DNA of 64,000 nucleotides, taken from assembly GCF_020382885.2 (NCBI RefSeq), contig NC_058501.1, positions 15,576,501 through 15,640,500 of the forward strand, written 5' to 3'. A model generated the notes under the pieces. That model had not been told where the DNA came from and ran no database searches. It worked only from the letters and a program-made list of their open reading frames with translations. The position numbers and the translations under genes are program-made. The stretch is from Scatophagus argus. Lineage: Eukaryota; Chordata; Actinopteri; Scatophagidae. Of this stretch, positions 11,776-22,419 are shown one piece after another; the first letter of the stretch is position 1, and each line of letters begins with the position of its first letter.

Positions 11776-11846
11776 TGCGCCGCCCGGGAATCGAACCCGG
11801 GTCGCAAGAATGGGAATCTTGCATGATACCACTACACCAGCGGCGC
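11776..11846 (-). tRNA. tRNA-Gly (anticodon CCC)
   Basis: Read on the minus strand this is a complete 71-nt cloverleaf. A 7-bp acceptor stem pairs GCGCCGC with GCGGCGC and is followed by discriminator A. It has a D-arm with GTGTAGTGGTATC, an anticodon arm CAAGA-TTCCCAT-TCTTG with anticodon CCC, and a T-arm CCGGG-TTCGATT-CCCGG. The A and B boxes are intact. The sequence looks the same as vertebrate tRNA-Gly(CCC). No TTTT terminator follows closely; the 3' side runs into a LINE-tail-like sequence. It is functional in appearance, but a young retro-copy is possible. Confidence 0.93.
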
Positions 11847-12349
11847 GATAATGAATTCATTTACAGCTTATTTGAGACACAAAGCTCTTTTGTGAAATAC
11901 ATGAAGGCAGATGTAACACAAGACTGGGCCAGAAGAAGGCACCAACATGTTGCCCAAAAGATGGTGACTCAGGTAATCTTAGTCTGGGCTTGCCCATAGA
12001 CAGCAGGGTCCAGCTTCCTACTCAACTGGTTGGTGTCACTTTACTGTTTAATTATGATTCATCCTGGAGCAAATTTCACAACAGATTTCACACGAGTATT
12101 TTGTAGACAAGGAAGTTAAACTTAAAACTTATAAGAATGAAAGAATTCTTCTACAACTTCTACTTGTGTGTTGAAGGAAAGCTATGGATTCATCTCTGTA
12201 TCTCCTGCAGTGACAGTGTGCTGATATTTGCACACGGATAGTTTATTTTTCCCATGTTATTTGTTATCTCTATGTGCTTTAGTCTCTAAAGTATATCCCT
12301 CCCCGTCCCTCCCTGTCCCTCCCATCCTATTGGGCGTTGCCGAGCTGAC

Positions 12350-12356
12350 TATAAAA
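12350..12356 (+). promoter_or_regulatory. TATA box of S100 gene A
   Basis: TATAAAA lies about 20 bases after an inverted CCAAT box (ATTGG at 12329-12333). The untranslated first exon follows and ends at 12428 before GTAAGT. Confidence 0.65.
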
Positions 12357-13491
12357 CTTTGGATTGACTGGGACTGAGCCTCTGCACTCTTTCCTGATCA
12401 TCTCAAACTTCTGCCTCTTCTTGTCCTGGTAAGTTCATTAAAGTTATTTTATATTAACTTTATTCAACTGCCGTGTCGCGCTTTTTTTTAAAAAAGAAAA
12501 CTGATCTTATCCTAAAGACTGAGGTCTTCTCCAGTTTGTGTAGCTGTATGCTGCGTGTAGGCGTGTAGGCTTCATGCAAAAGCTGCTTCTTCGCACAGTT
12601 TAGTCTGTTTTACCACATTTTTTTCTCGGGTGGGCTCGGGTAATGTTGGCGCATTACGCAGGACTTTCCACCGCTGACAGGTATCGGCTGGCCCCCCGTC
12701 TGTTATCTTTACCTTAGGTTCTTTAAATGCCATTTGTCTTCAGTTTTTGCACATCTCTTTTGTTGAAACTCGTCCAAAAAAAGTTTAAATGGAAGGGAAA
12801 TGCAGAGCGAGAGTGGGAGCCTTGAGATAAGGACTTGACTTTATGTGCCAGAAGATCTAACAACCAAAGAATTTGCTCTGAGTGCCAGTAAAACCAACAC
12901 CCACATCCTCATTTAACAATGTGTTAGTTTTGGACGAAGTCACAGCGAGGGAAGAGGTAGTCAGTTCTTTTACTTAAGGAAAAGTAGTAATACCATAATG
13001 TAAAGGTACTCTGTTGCAGGTAAGTCCTGCATTTACTACTTTTTGTAGCAAAAGTAAAAGTTCTCATTATGCAGAATGGTCCATTTCAGAATGTTATATA
13101 TTGTACTATTAAATGATAATTTTTGATGAATGAATATTGCAACAATATTACAATAATTCTAGCAGGTCCATGATTTGTTTGTATTATTAGCCTAATCTAA
13201 ATCTGTCGAGTAACTAAAGGTAGCAAATAAATTTTGCTGAGTAAAAAGTAGGCTACAATATTTCCCTCAGAAGCAGAAGTATTAAGTAGCACAAAATAGA
13301 AAAACTAAAATCAAATTGTTTGGTGGATGAAAGCATAACGGAGCATCACTCTTTATGTTTATCTGTATGTAAAACATTATTCTGCACAGTAACCAGCAAC
13401 ACCTCTCAGATAGGTGTAGTGAAGAGGAAAGATATATTTCACCTAAAACCCAGACTTGTCTTTCCTCCGTTCAGCACCCACTTCTGCAGCC

Positions 13492-13913
13492 ATGACTGAG
13501 TTGGAGAAATGCATGGAATCCCTGATTGTCATTTTCCATCGCTATGCCGTTCAAGACGGTGATGGAAAGACCTTAAGCAAGAAAGAGCTCAAGAAACTAA
13601 TTGAGGAGGAGTTACCCACCTTTATGAAGGTCAGTATCTACTGTCTGTTATCAAGTCTATTCTATATCCATGTTGTGCATGTAGGATCAATGTGCATGCA
13701 TGTAACTTATTGCTCTTATTTAGCTTTGCATCCTGAACTTTGTTGCTCTTTCAGACCCAGAAGAACCCCAAAACTGTTGACTGCATCATGAAAGATCTGG
13801 ACCTGAACAAAGATGATAAGCTGGACTTTGAGGAGTTTCTTCCCCTCGTCGTTGGCCTCTCGATGGCCTGTGAGAAGTGCTACACACTGCATGAAAAGAA
13901 GGGCAAGAAGTAA
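13492..13913 (+). CDS. S100 calcium-binding protein (S100 gene A)
   Basis: S100 proteins are dimeric EF-hand proteins that change shape with calcium and bind target peptides. The structure is the classic S100 one: untranslated exon 1 (ends 12428), exon 2 from 13475 with coding 13492-13629, and exon 3 at 13755-13913, giving 98 residues. The N-terminal S100-type loop lies in HRYAVQDGDGKTLSKKEL. The C-terminal EF loop DLNKDDKLDFEE keeps D1, N3, D5, D9 and E12, but has D in place of the usual G6. The stretch IMKDLD, the GLSMACEKCY helix IV and the KKGKK tail resemble S100A10, but loop I lacks the S100A10 deletion. I would place it in the S100A1/A10/A11-like group of fish S100s without naming it. 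ATTAAA follows near 13950. Confidence 0.88.
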
Positions 13914-13999
13914 TGGGCAGATGTTAATGTTGATTTTTTTTTTTTTTAATTAAAGTAATAGAGTTTTGTAGCACAGATATGTGCCAGATTCATAAGTAA

Positions 14000-15340
14000 A
14001 AGCTACATTTGACAAGACTTCACTCCTGTTTCTCTGACTGCTGTTCTATACATAAAAATTCCTTCTCTTTTCTAATCCTCGAGGAAGCTGTTTGGTCGCA
14101 TGTAGTTTTATACACTCTGTGGCACCTATTTCTTATACACATGGAAAAATTATAGATGAGAAAAATTCTGCCAAATGCCAGAAAAATACCTCTGAGAGTA
14201 CTGGGAATATTGATGAGTTCACATCTGAAACACCCATAAATAATGTTCTGTTGAGGCAGCAGTTTTTATATCATATAAATGGTTCAATATGTGAATGTGC
14301 TGGTATCAGATGAGCCCTGAACTTGAGTGCAGCACACTTGCCTGTATGTCATGAGTTCGTGGGTTACGGATTAGGGTTACACCAAATAAATGCATACAAG
14401 ATTTGGTGGGGTTTGAAGGTTTCTGGTTTTGAGAGATGGTGGTGTTTCTTTCACTCCTCCACCTTACATAACAAATCACTCAATTCCCTTTGTTTTCAAG
14501 TTACGCGCACATTCCTTCTGTTACCTCACACAAGTGGCCCCGACCAACGTAAAATTTCATAGATGTTGGCGGGAAAAAAAACTACTGTTGATGAAGCCCT
14601 CTCTCTCAGATTCTTGCAATAGTTGACATTCACAGAGAGTGCTTGTTGTGAGAAAAAGACCCCCACACACCCTGAAATACATGGCAGACAAGAAGTAGCG
14701 TGCATGTAAAAAAATTATTTTAAAATCAGTGTTGAGTGGGCAGTCAATTTGACCATTCAATGGCTTTGAATAGTAAGAAAAGCACAGGTGTTACTAATAA
14801 CATTAACTCTGGCTTTGTTCTGTCCTGGTAAACCATGACAGTGAGTGACAATGAGACAAGCATGAGTATAAGTATAAGTTGTGAAATGGAATTCTGAGAG
14901 TATCAGTTTTGTCACATCTGTGTTTTTTCAAGTCAAACTATACGTTATCAAAAATATATTCTTTTGTTGTTGTCAGACATAGAGTGCAGAATGTGTGCTG
15001 TGCTTGCAAGGCACAAATAAATGCGCAACTGCATGCTATCTTCACGAAACTTCAAACTGGGAGCGGCTAATAACCAAGGAGTTCATGTTGGATGATAGAA
15101 TAGGATCCCTGGAGCACGACACAGATCAGCTGGTGAGAAAGTTAAACCGCCAGACAAAGACAAGCAAAACAGCAAGAGCAATACCAGTTCACTGCTTAAG
15201 TCTAAAAAAGTGTTGGGTTTTGGTGCTCAGTTGTCAACAAAAGCCTGACTGTGATTTGGAAGTCATTTTCACACATAAGTAATGATTGCTGTACGTAACC
15301 ACCCTAATGTTCAGACTCTATGGCTGCAATACCAGACATT
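14000..15340. other. Intergenic between S100 A and B, left part
   Basis: I recognise no gene. Short open frames at 14995-15282 and elsewhere have no family features. Confidence 0.5.
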
Positions 15341-15700
15341 GTTTGGCCATGGCCCAGGAGAGGAAGGCGTGGATCGCTGAAACCACCCAGATCGTCATTG
15401 GTTTGGTACCCTTCGACGAAGCACATCAGTGAGGTGAGGTGCCTGCACAGAGCCCAGAGGACTGAAAGACAACGCTCAGCCCAGCTACAGCCTGTTCGCC
15501 CTGCTGCTGCCTGATACAGAGGTATCTGCTGGTTACAGAGCAGCTTCACTCCTCAGACTGTAAGACTCCTGAAGTCATCTTCTACACTCACATGCTTTTT
15601 GTGTGTAGCAGGGGGAACTACAACTACAAATTCATTATACAATATGGTGTTGTAAATGAAAATCAAAGTAATCTTGATTCTTGGAAAGTGAAAGATGATT
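15340..15700 (+). mobile_element. Rex1-like LINE, 3' end fragment
   Basis: The stretch 'gcacagagcccagaggactg', then 'cagcctgttcgccctgctgctgcc' and 'cagcttcactcctcagactgtaagactcctg', is the end of the reverse transcriptase reading frame of Rex1/CR1-type fish LINEs (SLF.LLP...RL.SSFTPQTVRLL). The tail 'aatcaaagtaatcttgattcttgg' matches the usual 3' end. It is 5' truncated and frame-disrupted, so non-autonomous. Confidence 0.55.
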
Positions 15701-17480
15701 TAGATTCAACCCTCGCACCTAAGGGTGCTTAAATATACCTTGTTGGGGAGGCGGTGAATGCAGTTAAGCCAACATGTCAGCCTTAACTACTGGATCATGA
15801 GATAAAGCTGAAAATTGGTGATTTATTCCTTCATGAAGGTTTTTATGTATTCTCTTCATTTCACCACTAGATGTCACCAAAATCTTAAGAACCATAGGGA
15901 CATGACAGGATTTCTCCAGTTGCCTGTTTACCTTCCTCCTCCAAATGAGGAAAGGCGTGGTTTTGTGAAAGTAAATGTTGCTGGCATAATGGCGTGTAAG
16001 AGCAGATTTTAGCATAAAAACACCAAATGTAGACCATTTATGTCCCAGTAAAGAAAATCAGTTGAATGGAGATGACACATGAAAAACACTGAGTTATAGA
16101 AAGTGTGGTTTGGTTTGCTGTTAGACCAACGATGGTGCCGTAAGAGCCATAATGAATAAGTTACAGCTGTGGAACTTCACAGCAACCAGTAGCAATGTTT
16201 AACAGATCCTACAAGAGCATTTAATTGTAGATTTCTGTTTTCTGCGCTGACAGACTCCCTTATAAGACTTCTGTCCACCATTATTTGCAAAATATGCATA
16301 ACACTTAACATGACTGCAGGTATGCCTGTCAACTCCTCCCTGCTTTTGTATGTGCATGCCAAAATGCAGAAAAACTCCCCCTACATTGGATTATATTGTT
16401 TTCATTTTTTTCCCAATATGCAGACTGCCACTGCAGGGAGATAAAACCTCCAGCAGTGAAAGTGTAACTCATACCTCAGCTGTGGAGTGTGGAAAGAGTA
16501 ACTTTTTTTTTTTGTAATTAACACCACATGATCCTTTCTCTTTATTCTCTTTTCCTCCCCTGCATGGAGAATCTGATAGTTTTCAATAAGTGAAAGTAAT
16601 ATGGCTAAAGTGAAGGGAGGCTGGTGCTGAACGGTTTGAGTGGACCTATAAAAGCAACTTGGCAGGGGGGGGGGAGAGGGGAATAGAAGAAGAAAATGCT
16701 GCCTTTCTGCTGCCTTGGAACAGATGAGTGGAAAATGGAGGATGGGTTACATAACAGTTGGACAGGATGAATGAGTGACTTACGTCAGAGTGAAACATGT
16801 TGAAACACACAGCTAGAGCACTGACACTGGCCTTCTTTGAGACTCATATCCAGCAGGCTTGTAAATGCTGCTGATTTTATTTAGTTCAGTTGAACTTAAA
16901 TGGGATATTTATATTATACATGAAACTGTTCCACAACCAATTAAAGGTAGAAACATACATGCAAACTCTATAAGTCTTTATTCTAGTAGTACTGAGATAT
17001 TAAATATAAGTTTAAAACTGGCACTCTTGGCTTAAACACCTCTTTAGTTCTTTTCTCTTTAAGAAACCTGACTTCTTAGCAAGAGAGAGAGCTGTTTATA
17101 CGTGAATGTGAAACTCCTGGGCAAACAGGATATAACACACTCTTATGTAGACATAGAGACAAATTACTACACACACACAAACTGGAACATTTTAGTCTGA
17201 AATGAAACTTGCTCACTGTAATTTTCCATTTAATCGTCTGACATATTTTCTACAGAAGGCTACCCCAGCAGCTCGTCTCTGAAAAGCAGGATTTCCTCCC
17301 TTTAGGTGATCTACTCTGTATGTTCACTATTGCACACACACACACACACACAAGCACAAGTTCAACCTTTCAACACAAACATCGTTTGTAGTTAAGTTTT
17401 TTCAGTACGGTGAAGTTGTGAGACAAACCTGATGAAACTATTTGGGAGGAGTGGGGCACACTTCCAGTGGATGAGTCATT
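15701..17480. other. Intergenic upstream of S100 gene B
   Basis: Mostly unique A/T-rich sequence with an (AC)n run at about 17334-17352 and a (GT)n run at about 17508-17523. A CTCF-like CCACTAGATGTCACC occurs near 15864 with one core mismatch. I see no gene. Confidence 0.5.
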
Positions 17481-17589
17481 GCTGGTGTGTGGTTTTATAC
17501 ATTCTGCTGTGTGTGTGTGTGTGGGGGTGGTTGTTTTTGTGGATGGGTGTTACTGGGTCAGACACTGTACTCTTTAAGAGGAGGCTTCA

Positions 17590-17672
17590 TCCTGCAGACT
17601 GACAGCAGCCTCACCTGGGACAGCTGGCGACCAGACGTGATCTCTCTTCACCTGGGGACAGCGAACTCAAAG
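17590..17672 (+). other. Untranslated first exon of S100 gene B
   Basis: The exon ends GCGAACTCAAAG before GTGAGT and contains GACGTGATCTCTCTTCAC, which is also present at the orphan copy ending 23657 and, diverged, in the first exon of gene C. A TATA-like CTTTAAGAG lies at about 17572. The exon's 5' end is estimated. Confidence 0.6.
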
Positions 17673-17824
17673 GTGAGTACTGATGAAAAGCAAGAAGTCA
17701 GGGAAAGGAGTTCTGTGGAAGGAAAGAAAACTGGAGCATAGTAATTTGACAGTAATTTTACGTTTTAGATGTTATCTCCTGCCTCTCTGTTAATCATTGG
17801 CGTTTTTTGTCTTCAGCTACAGCC

Positions 17825-18266
17825 ATGGCTCGTCTGGATCAAGTCATTACAAACATTGTGGATGTGTTTATGGAGTATGCTGATGATGGAGGCAGGAAAA
17901 ACAAGTTGAACAAAGATGAGCTGAAGAGGGTGTTCGAAAAAGAAATACAAAGCCCTGAGTTAAAAGTAAGAGACCCAAAACACTCGCACATGACATGCAC
18001 ATCTATTCAAAAAAATATTATCCTTCCTTTAATTCAGTATTTCTGTCATTTAACTTTAAGCTTGTGTTCATCAGGATAAAGTAAATGCAAATGATATTGA
18101 AGAAGCCATGAACATGCTGGATAAAAATCATGATGGTGAGGTCAACTTCCGAGAGTTTTGTCGGTGTGTGTCTGTCTTGGCCAAATCCTACTACCAGAAG
18201 AAGACAGGCAAGGGTGGCAAGAAAGGCAAAGGCAAAGAGCAAGAGGGGGATCAAGAAGAAGATTAA
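17825..18266 (+). CDS. S100 calcium-binding protein with lysine-rich then acidic tail (S100 gene B)
   Basis: Coding exons are 17825-17965 and 18075-18266, giving 110 residues, about 10-15 longer than a typical S100. It starts MARLDQVITNIVDVFMEYAD. Loop I follows the 14-residue S100 pattern (ADDGGRKNKLNKDE). EF loop II is DKNHDGEVNFRE, with N rather than D at position 9, which is tolerated in some EF-hands. After helix IV (SVLAKSYYQ) comes a basic run KKTGKGGKKGKGK and then an acidic end (EQEGDQEED). The N terminus and the KKTGK motif are shared with gene C on the opposite strand 2.7 kb away, so B and C are close paralogues. The untranslated first exon ends at 17672. I cannot assign a fish S100 letter. 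Confidence 0.87.
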
Positions 18267-18299
18267 CTACAAACCTGTAAACCATCTAAAAATATTTAC

Positions 18300-18904
18300 T
18301 TTTGACATATGCTGTATGTGTCTGACAGTGTATGACACTGCCGAGCTTGAAAAACGTCTGCTACAGGTGTTGGCTAACTGAAGCCTGTAAGTGCATGCAA
18401 AAAATGTGATGTTTGTTGTCTTCATTTTTCGGGAAATTGCTTTTCAAAGAACAGTCCATTCCATTCTTTATGGGATTGAATAACAGCTATGAAGTTTGAT
18501 TTATTGTGGGCAATCAGTGCATTCGTAGTTGCTTGGTGTCTGGTGTCATTGCTGTGGAAGGACACAAGAGTGAGCTCATCAAACATTCAACAGACATCTC
18601 CCGCTGTGTCCTCCAGGGCACATATCACTGTCAGGGCTGCCTTGATTAAAAATGAAATCCTCCACAGGTTTACACTTTGATGTCATAAAAATCATTGAAA
18701 ATATCTTAGTTGTTTCAAATGACACGAATAAATTCCACATTATAATCTTTTTTCTCTGTTTATAAAAAAATAATGAAAGTCTCAATTCCTCAATGCACAG
18801 TGGAATTACAGCTAATTATTTAACAGATGGGGCGCTCTGAGTATTTTATTCTTTATATTTCTTCACACACTAATTCACACACTAAATTTTTGCTATCCTG
18901 ACCT
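18300..18904. other. 3' flank of S100 gene B
   Basis: Probable 3' UTR and intergenic sequence; AATAAA occurs near 18728. No further gene seen. Confidence 0.45.
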
Positions 18905-19511
18905 GTAACATTCAGGATAGAGTTTAAAATTCTTCTCCTCACATATAAAGCCCTGAACGGCCAGGCACCATCATATCTTAAAGAGTTGATAGTTCCCTAT
19001 TATCCCACCAGAGCTTTGTGTTCCCAAAATGCAGGGCTACTTGTGATTCCTAGAGTCTTCAAAAGGAGATTGTGAACCATTAGAACCTTTAGTTATCAAG
19101 CTCTTCTATTATGGAACCATCTTCAGGTTTCGGTCCGGTAGGCGGACACCCTCTCTATGTTTAAGAGTAGACTAAAAGCTTTCCTTTTTGATCAAGCTTA
19201 TAGTTAGGGCTGGCCCAGGCCGGCCCCTAGTTATGCTGTTATACGCTTTGGCTGCCAGGGGCCCTCCCGTGACACACTGAGCTCTTTCTTCCTCTCGACC
19301 CGGGGTCTGCTCCGAGGTTTCTGCCTTCTAAAAGGCAGTTTTTCCTCGTCTCTGTCGCCAAGTGCTTGCTCAAGGGGGAATGTTGGGTTCTCTATATTAC
19401 AATTTAATTAAAGGGTTTGGTCTAGACCTACTCTAATTGGAAAGTGTCATGAGATAACTTTTGTTGTGAATTGGCGCTATATAAATAAACTAAACTGAAC
19501 TGAACTGAACT
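18905..19511 (+). mobile_element. 5'-truncated L2-like LINE
   Basis: The translated left part reads FKILLLTYKALNG.APSYLKEL, YYPTRAL.SQNAGLLV.PRV, AFSYQA-like, SVR.ADTLSMFKSRLKAFLFD, the C-terminal end of the fish L2-clade reverse transcriptase protein. It is interrupted by in-frame stops. The 3' UTR has 'ggtttctgccttctaaaaggcagtttttcc', 'ttggcgctatataaataaa' and a short CTGAA repeat tail ending at about 19511. It lies between the oppositely oriented S100 genes B and C. Confidence 0.85.
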
Positions 19512-20760
19512 TTTTCATTTTGTGGTTCATAAGGTACAGTAAATTTGAGCAAATCTTCATTCACTCCAAAGTGTTAACTCACTCATGTTCCGGCCTACAT
19601 ACAAACAAACATTCTTATTTGGTTCTCAAGCTCCTGCCTCCCTTTGGGGAACTTGTGACTGGCTAGAGAAGCTGGTCTGTCCTCAAAGGCAGGCAGTGAT
19701 ATAAAGAACTGAGACTGTGCTGAACGTGTCTCCTGTGAGACAGGACACCCGTGCAGTCAGATCAGGTTGTGCAGGTTTACCATTAGTGTTGTATGTGAAA
19801 AACCAACAGCTTAAAGCACTGCAGATGACAGTAGAATTTAAGTTATTTATGTTCTATAAGAATGTATTCTTTATGTTAATGTAGAATCGAGTTTACCAAC
19901 CTAATGACACACATGTTGTATACTGTACTGCATTCTCCCTAATGCCTGCCAGGTGGAGCAAGTGTATCAATACTGTTTATCCTCAGGAAAGGCAAGCATC
20001 TGCCAGCACACTGCTGACCTTACAGGCCAAGTCTTACTGCAAGTGAGTTTAAATGTTCTCCATGAAATGTGGGAAGCTTCTATGAACTTAAACGTCCCTC
20101 CAGATACAGAAAATATTTTGTCATATCCTTATCTGTAGAAACAGAGTTATTCCTCTGTGTATCTGAAAATTGTATGAGTATAAATTAAGCCTAATCCTTC
20201 ATCTTAGAGAGACTCATGAGTCCTAAAATACAGAAGAATGTAGACACAATATAAAATGAAATGTATGTTTTATGTTTGTTTCACTGCAGGTATCCCGCTT
20301 ATAAAGAATACATCTTTTGAAGTGTTCTTCAGGAAAGTCAATTTCCAACAGTAGAAAAAAATAAAGAAAAAGAAAAAGAAAGATGAAAACTTAGCCGTGG
20401 CTACATAATTGCTTTCTTTTCCTTCCATAATTTTTTTATTACCAACCATGTCTGAAAGGAAAAATGTTCTACTTGCTATTCCCCCCTATATTCCTGTGTT
20501 AAGTTAAAACATGTCATTATAAAATTAGATTGATTGTCTGATTAAAGTTGTGAAAGATGGCAAATGAGCTCATTTTCTGCCTTTAAAGTCATTCTACAGA
20601 GTATGAAATCCTATAGAACTGCCTGCAAGATGTCACCTTTAAGATGACTTAACAGCACCACTGCTTACATAAGCATAAACATGAGCATAACAAGAGACTG
20701 TATAGGCTGCCTGTCCTCCTTTGTTGTTTCTGTTAATTCCCCACTGTAGGTTATGTGCAT
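19512..20760. other. Intergenic between LINE and S100 gene C
   Basis: A/T-rich unique sequence with no gene recognised; several AATAAA and AAAGAAAA stretches. Confidence 0.45.
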
Positions 20761-20937
20761 AAAAAGACAAAGACGCCATCTTCAGCTCCACAGTTTTTAT
20801 TTTTTTTACTCAGCCAGTGATGAATGCTTCTTAGAAAACCAGTTTTCAAACTTGAATTATCAAGCTTGAGTGAACCAATAGCGCCTATAATTAAGGTGGG
20901 CAGTGTCACACAGGCCATTTGTACATCCTTTTCCTGT

Positions 20938-21371
20938 TCAGTCACATTCAACGCCACACACCTCATCCTTGCCTGTCTTCTTGCCGTAGTGGCAGTTGAG
21001 CATGAAACACATACATTTAGAAAACTCTTTGAAGTCGAGCCCGTCATTGTTCCTGTCCCTCCTCATGAACTTCTTGCAGTCACCTCTAGTGAGTTTATCC
21101 TGGAGAACAGATTATTACACTTGTAACAGCGTGAAATGCATCTGAATGGTGAATGAGAAGCAGGATTCAACAATTTATGTATAGATGTGCACGTGTACAG
21201 TAACTGTTCCACACGATGTGAGTGTGTTCAGTTTCTTACTTTAACCTCATCGTTTTCAATTTCTTTAGTCAGCATGTTTTTCAGCTCGTCTTCGGTTAAC
21301 TTGCCATCACTGTCAGCATACTGCATAAAGACATCCACGATGGTTGTGATGGATTGTTCCAAACGAGCCAT
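20938..21371 (-). CDS. Divergent S100 protein with shortened calcium loops (S100 gene C)
   Basis: Two coding exons on the minus strand, 21371-21240 and 21099-20938, give 97 residues starting MARLEQSITTIVDVFMQYAD. The untranslated first exon ends at 21780 (minus-strand GTGAGT donor), with TATAAAA at 21885-21879. Loop I is YADSDGKLTEDE: three residues shorter than the S100 pseudo-EF loop of gene B and close to a plain 12-residue EF loop, but with Y instead of D at position 1. Loop II is DRNNDG-LDFKE, one residue short between G6 and the usual D9, so calcium binding there is doubtful. The C terminus has KKTGKDE and several cysteines (SKCMCFMLNC, VCGVEC). It is paralogous to gene B in inverted orientation. 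The frame is fully open with sound splice sites, so I call it a gene rather than a pseudogene. Confidence 0.82.
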
Positions 21372-21779
21372 AACTGTAGCTGGACAAAAGGATTGAACTT
21401 TTATTTTGAATGATTAAAAGAAAAGATTAATTCATGCTTTAGAAGCATATGATGGACAGATTTTTGCAGACACTCATCTAAATGCTGGTAAATTACACAC
21501 AAATGCTGTAAGGCTAAAGTTTACAGGTACAGGAGTAAAATTCAAGAGTTCAAACTGGACACTTTGATGGAGCATGATAAGTTGGCTGTACAGAATAAAA
21601 CTTTAGTTAATGTAAGTACACTCCAATTTATACTAATAACTTGTACTGCCAGCTCACAGACAATAACTTGTCATTTTGTTTGATTTTGTTACTCAGTATC
21701 TAAAAATCTTGCAGACATTTTATTTCTTTCCACAAAACTCCCCCCCTCCCTCCACCTTTTCCTCTCCGCCAGGACTCAC

Positions 21780-21885
21780 CTTTGCGTTCACGTTCACCAG
21801 GTGAAGAGAGAGAACACGTCTGTATCACCAACTTGGTCCCAGATGAGACGGGTTGTCACTCTGGGGGGAAAGTCTCCTTTTTATA
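21780..21885 (-). promoter_or_regulatory. TATA box and untranslated first exon of S100 gene C
   Basis: On the minus strand TATAAAAAGG (about 21885-21876) precedes a first exon ending CACCTGGTGAACGTGAACGC-AAAG before GTGAGTC. The same arrangement, with about 110 bases of upstream sequence, occurs inverted at 23460-23690. Confidence 0.65.
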
Positions 21886-22295
21886 ACAGCAGACGCACAT
21901 TGTCTTGCACACAAAGAAACACACACGTGATGATTCATTACCTGGAAATCTGGCCCAAACCCCTCAAACCAGCTTCACCAGTGGCTTTATGTCATACCTA
22001 TTATATAGAACATTTATCATTACTAAGAAGTGTTGTTAACACTGATTGCATGTGTATTGAGCAAATAATCCAAGGCGTGGAAATCCTTCTTAGTTTTGTA
22101 GGGCTGCAAGACGGGGCCCATTGTGTAGACAATATGTGTTAAAAGAAAGCTGTATATTTCATGTCAGCCCAAAAAGCTGGTGATGTCATGTGTGTGGTGC
22201 TGGTGGTTAATAGGGAGGGTGTGTGACTTCTCCTCAATTTGAAAACAGCTTATTTTTGGACCAGTGTGTAGGGTTAAGATCCTGGTCTGTCCTGT

Positions 22296-22410
22296 CCATC
22301 CATCCATCCATCCTTTTTCTATACCAACCTAATCAGTCAGGGGCTCAATGGGGGAGTCTATCCCAGCTGACAGCAAGCGAGAGACAGGGTACATCCTGGA
22401 CAGGTAGCCA
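22296..22410 (+). repeat. Dispersed teleost repeat, diverged partial copy
   Basis: 'catccatccatcca', 'ttttctatacc', 'tatcccagctgacagcaagcgagag' and 'gggtacatcctggacagg' match the first third of the elements at 1676 and 37878. Confidence 0.6.
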
Positions 22411-22419
22411 GGCAGTAGT

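Noticed and set aside
14995-15282. 95-codon plus-strand frame between S100 genes A and B
   Set aside because: No family features; lies just before a Rex1-like LINE end and may be repeat-derived.
15864-15878. CTCF-like CCACTAGATGTCACC
   Set aside because: One mismatch in the invariant GGC core and no gene boundary nearby that calls for it.
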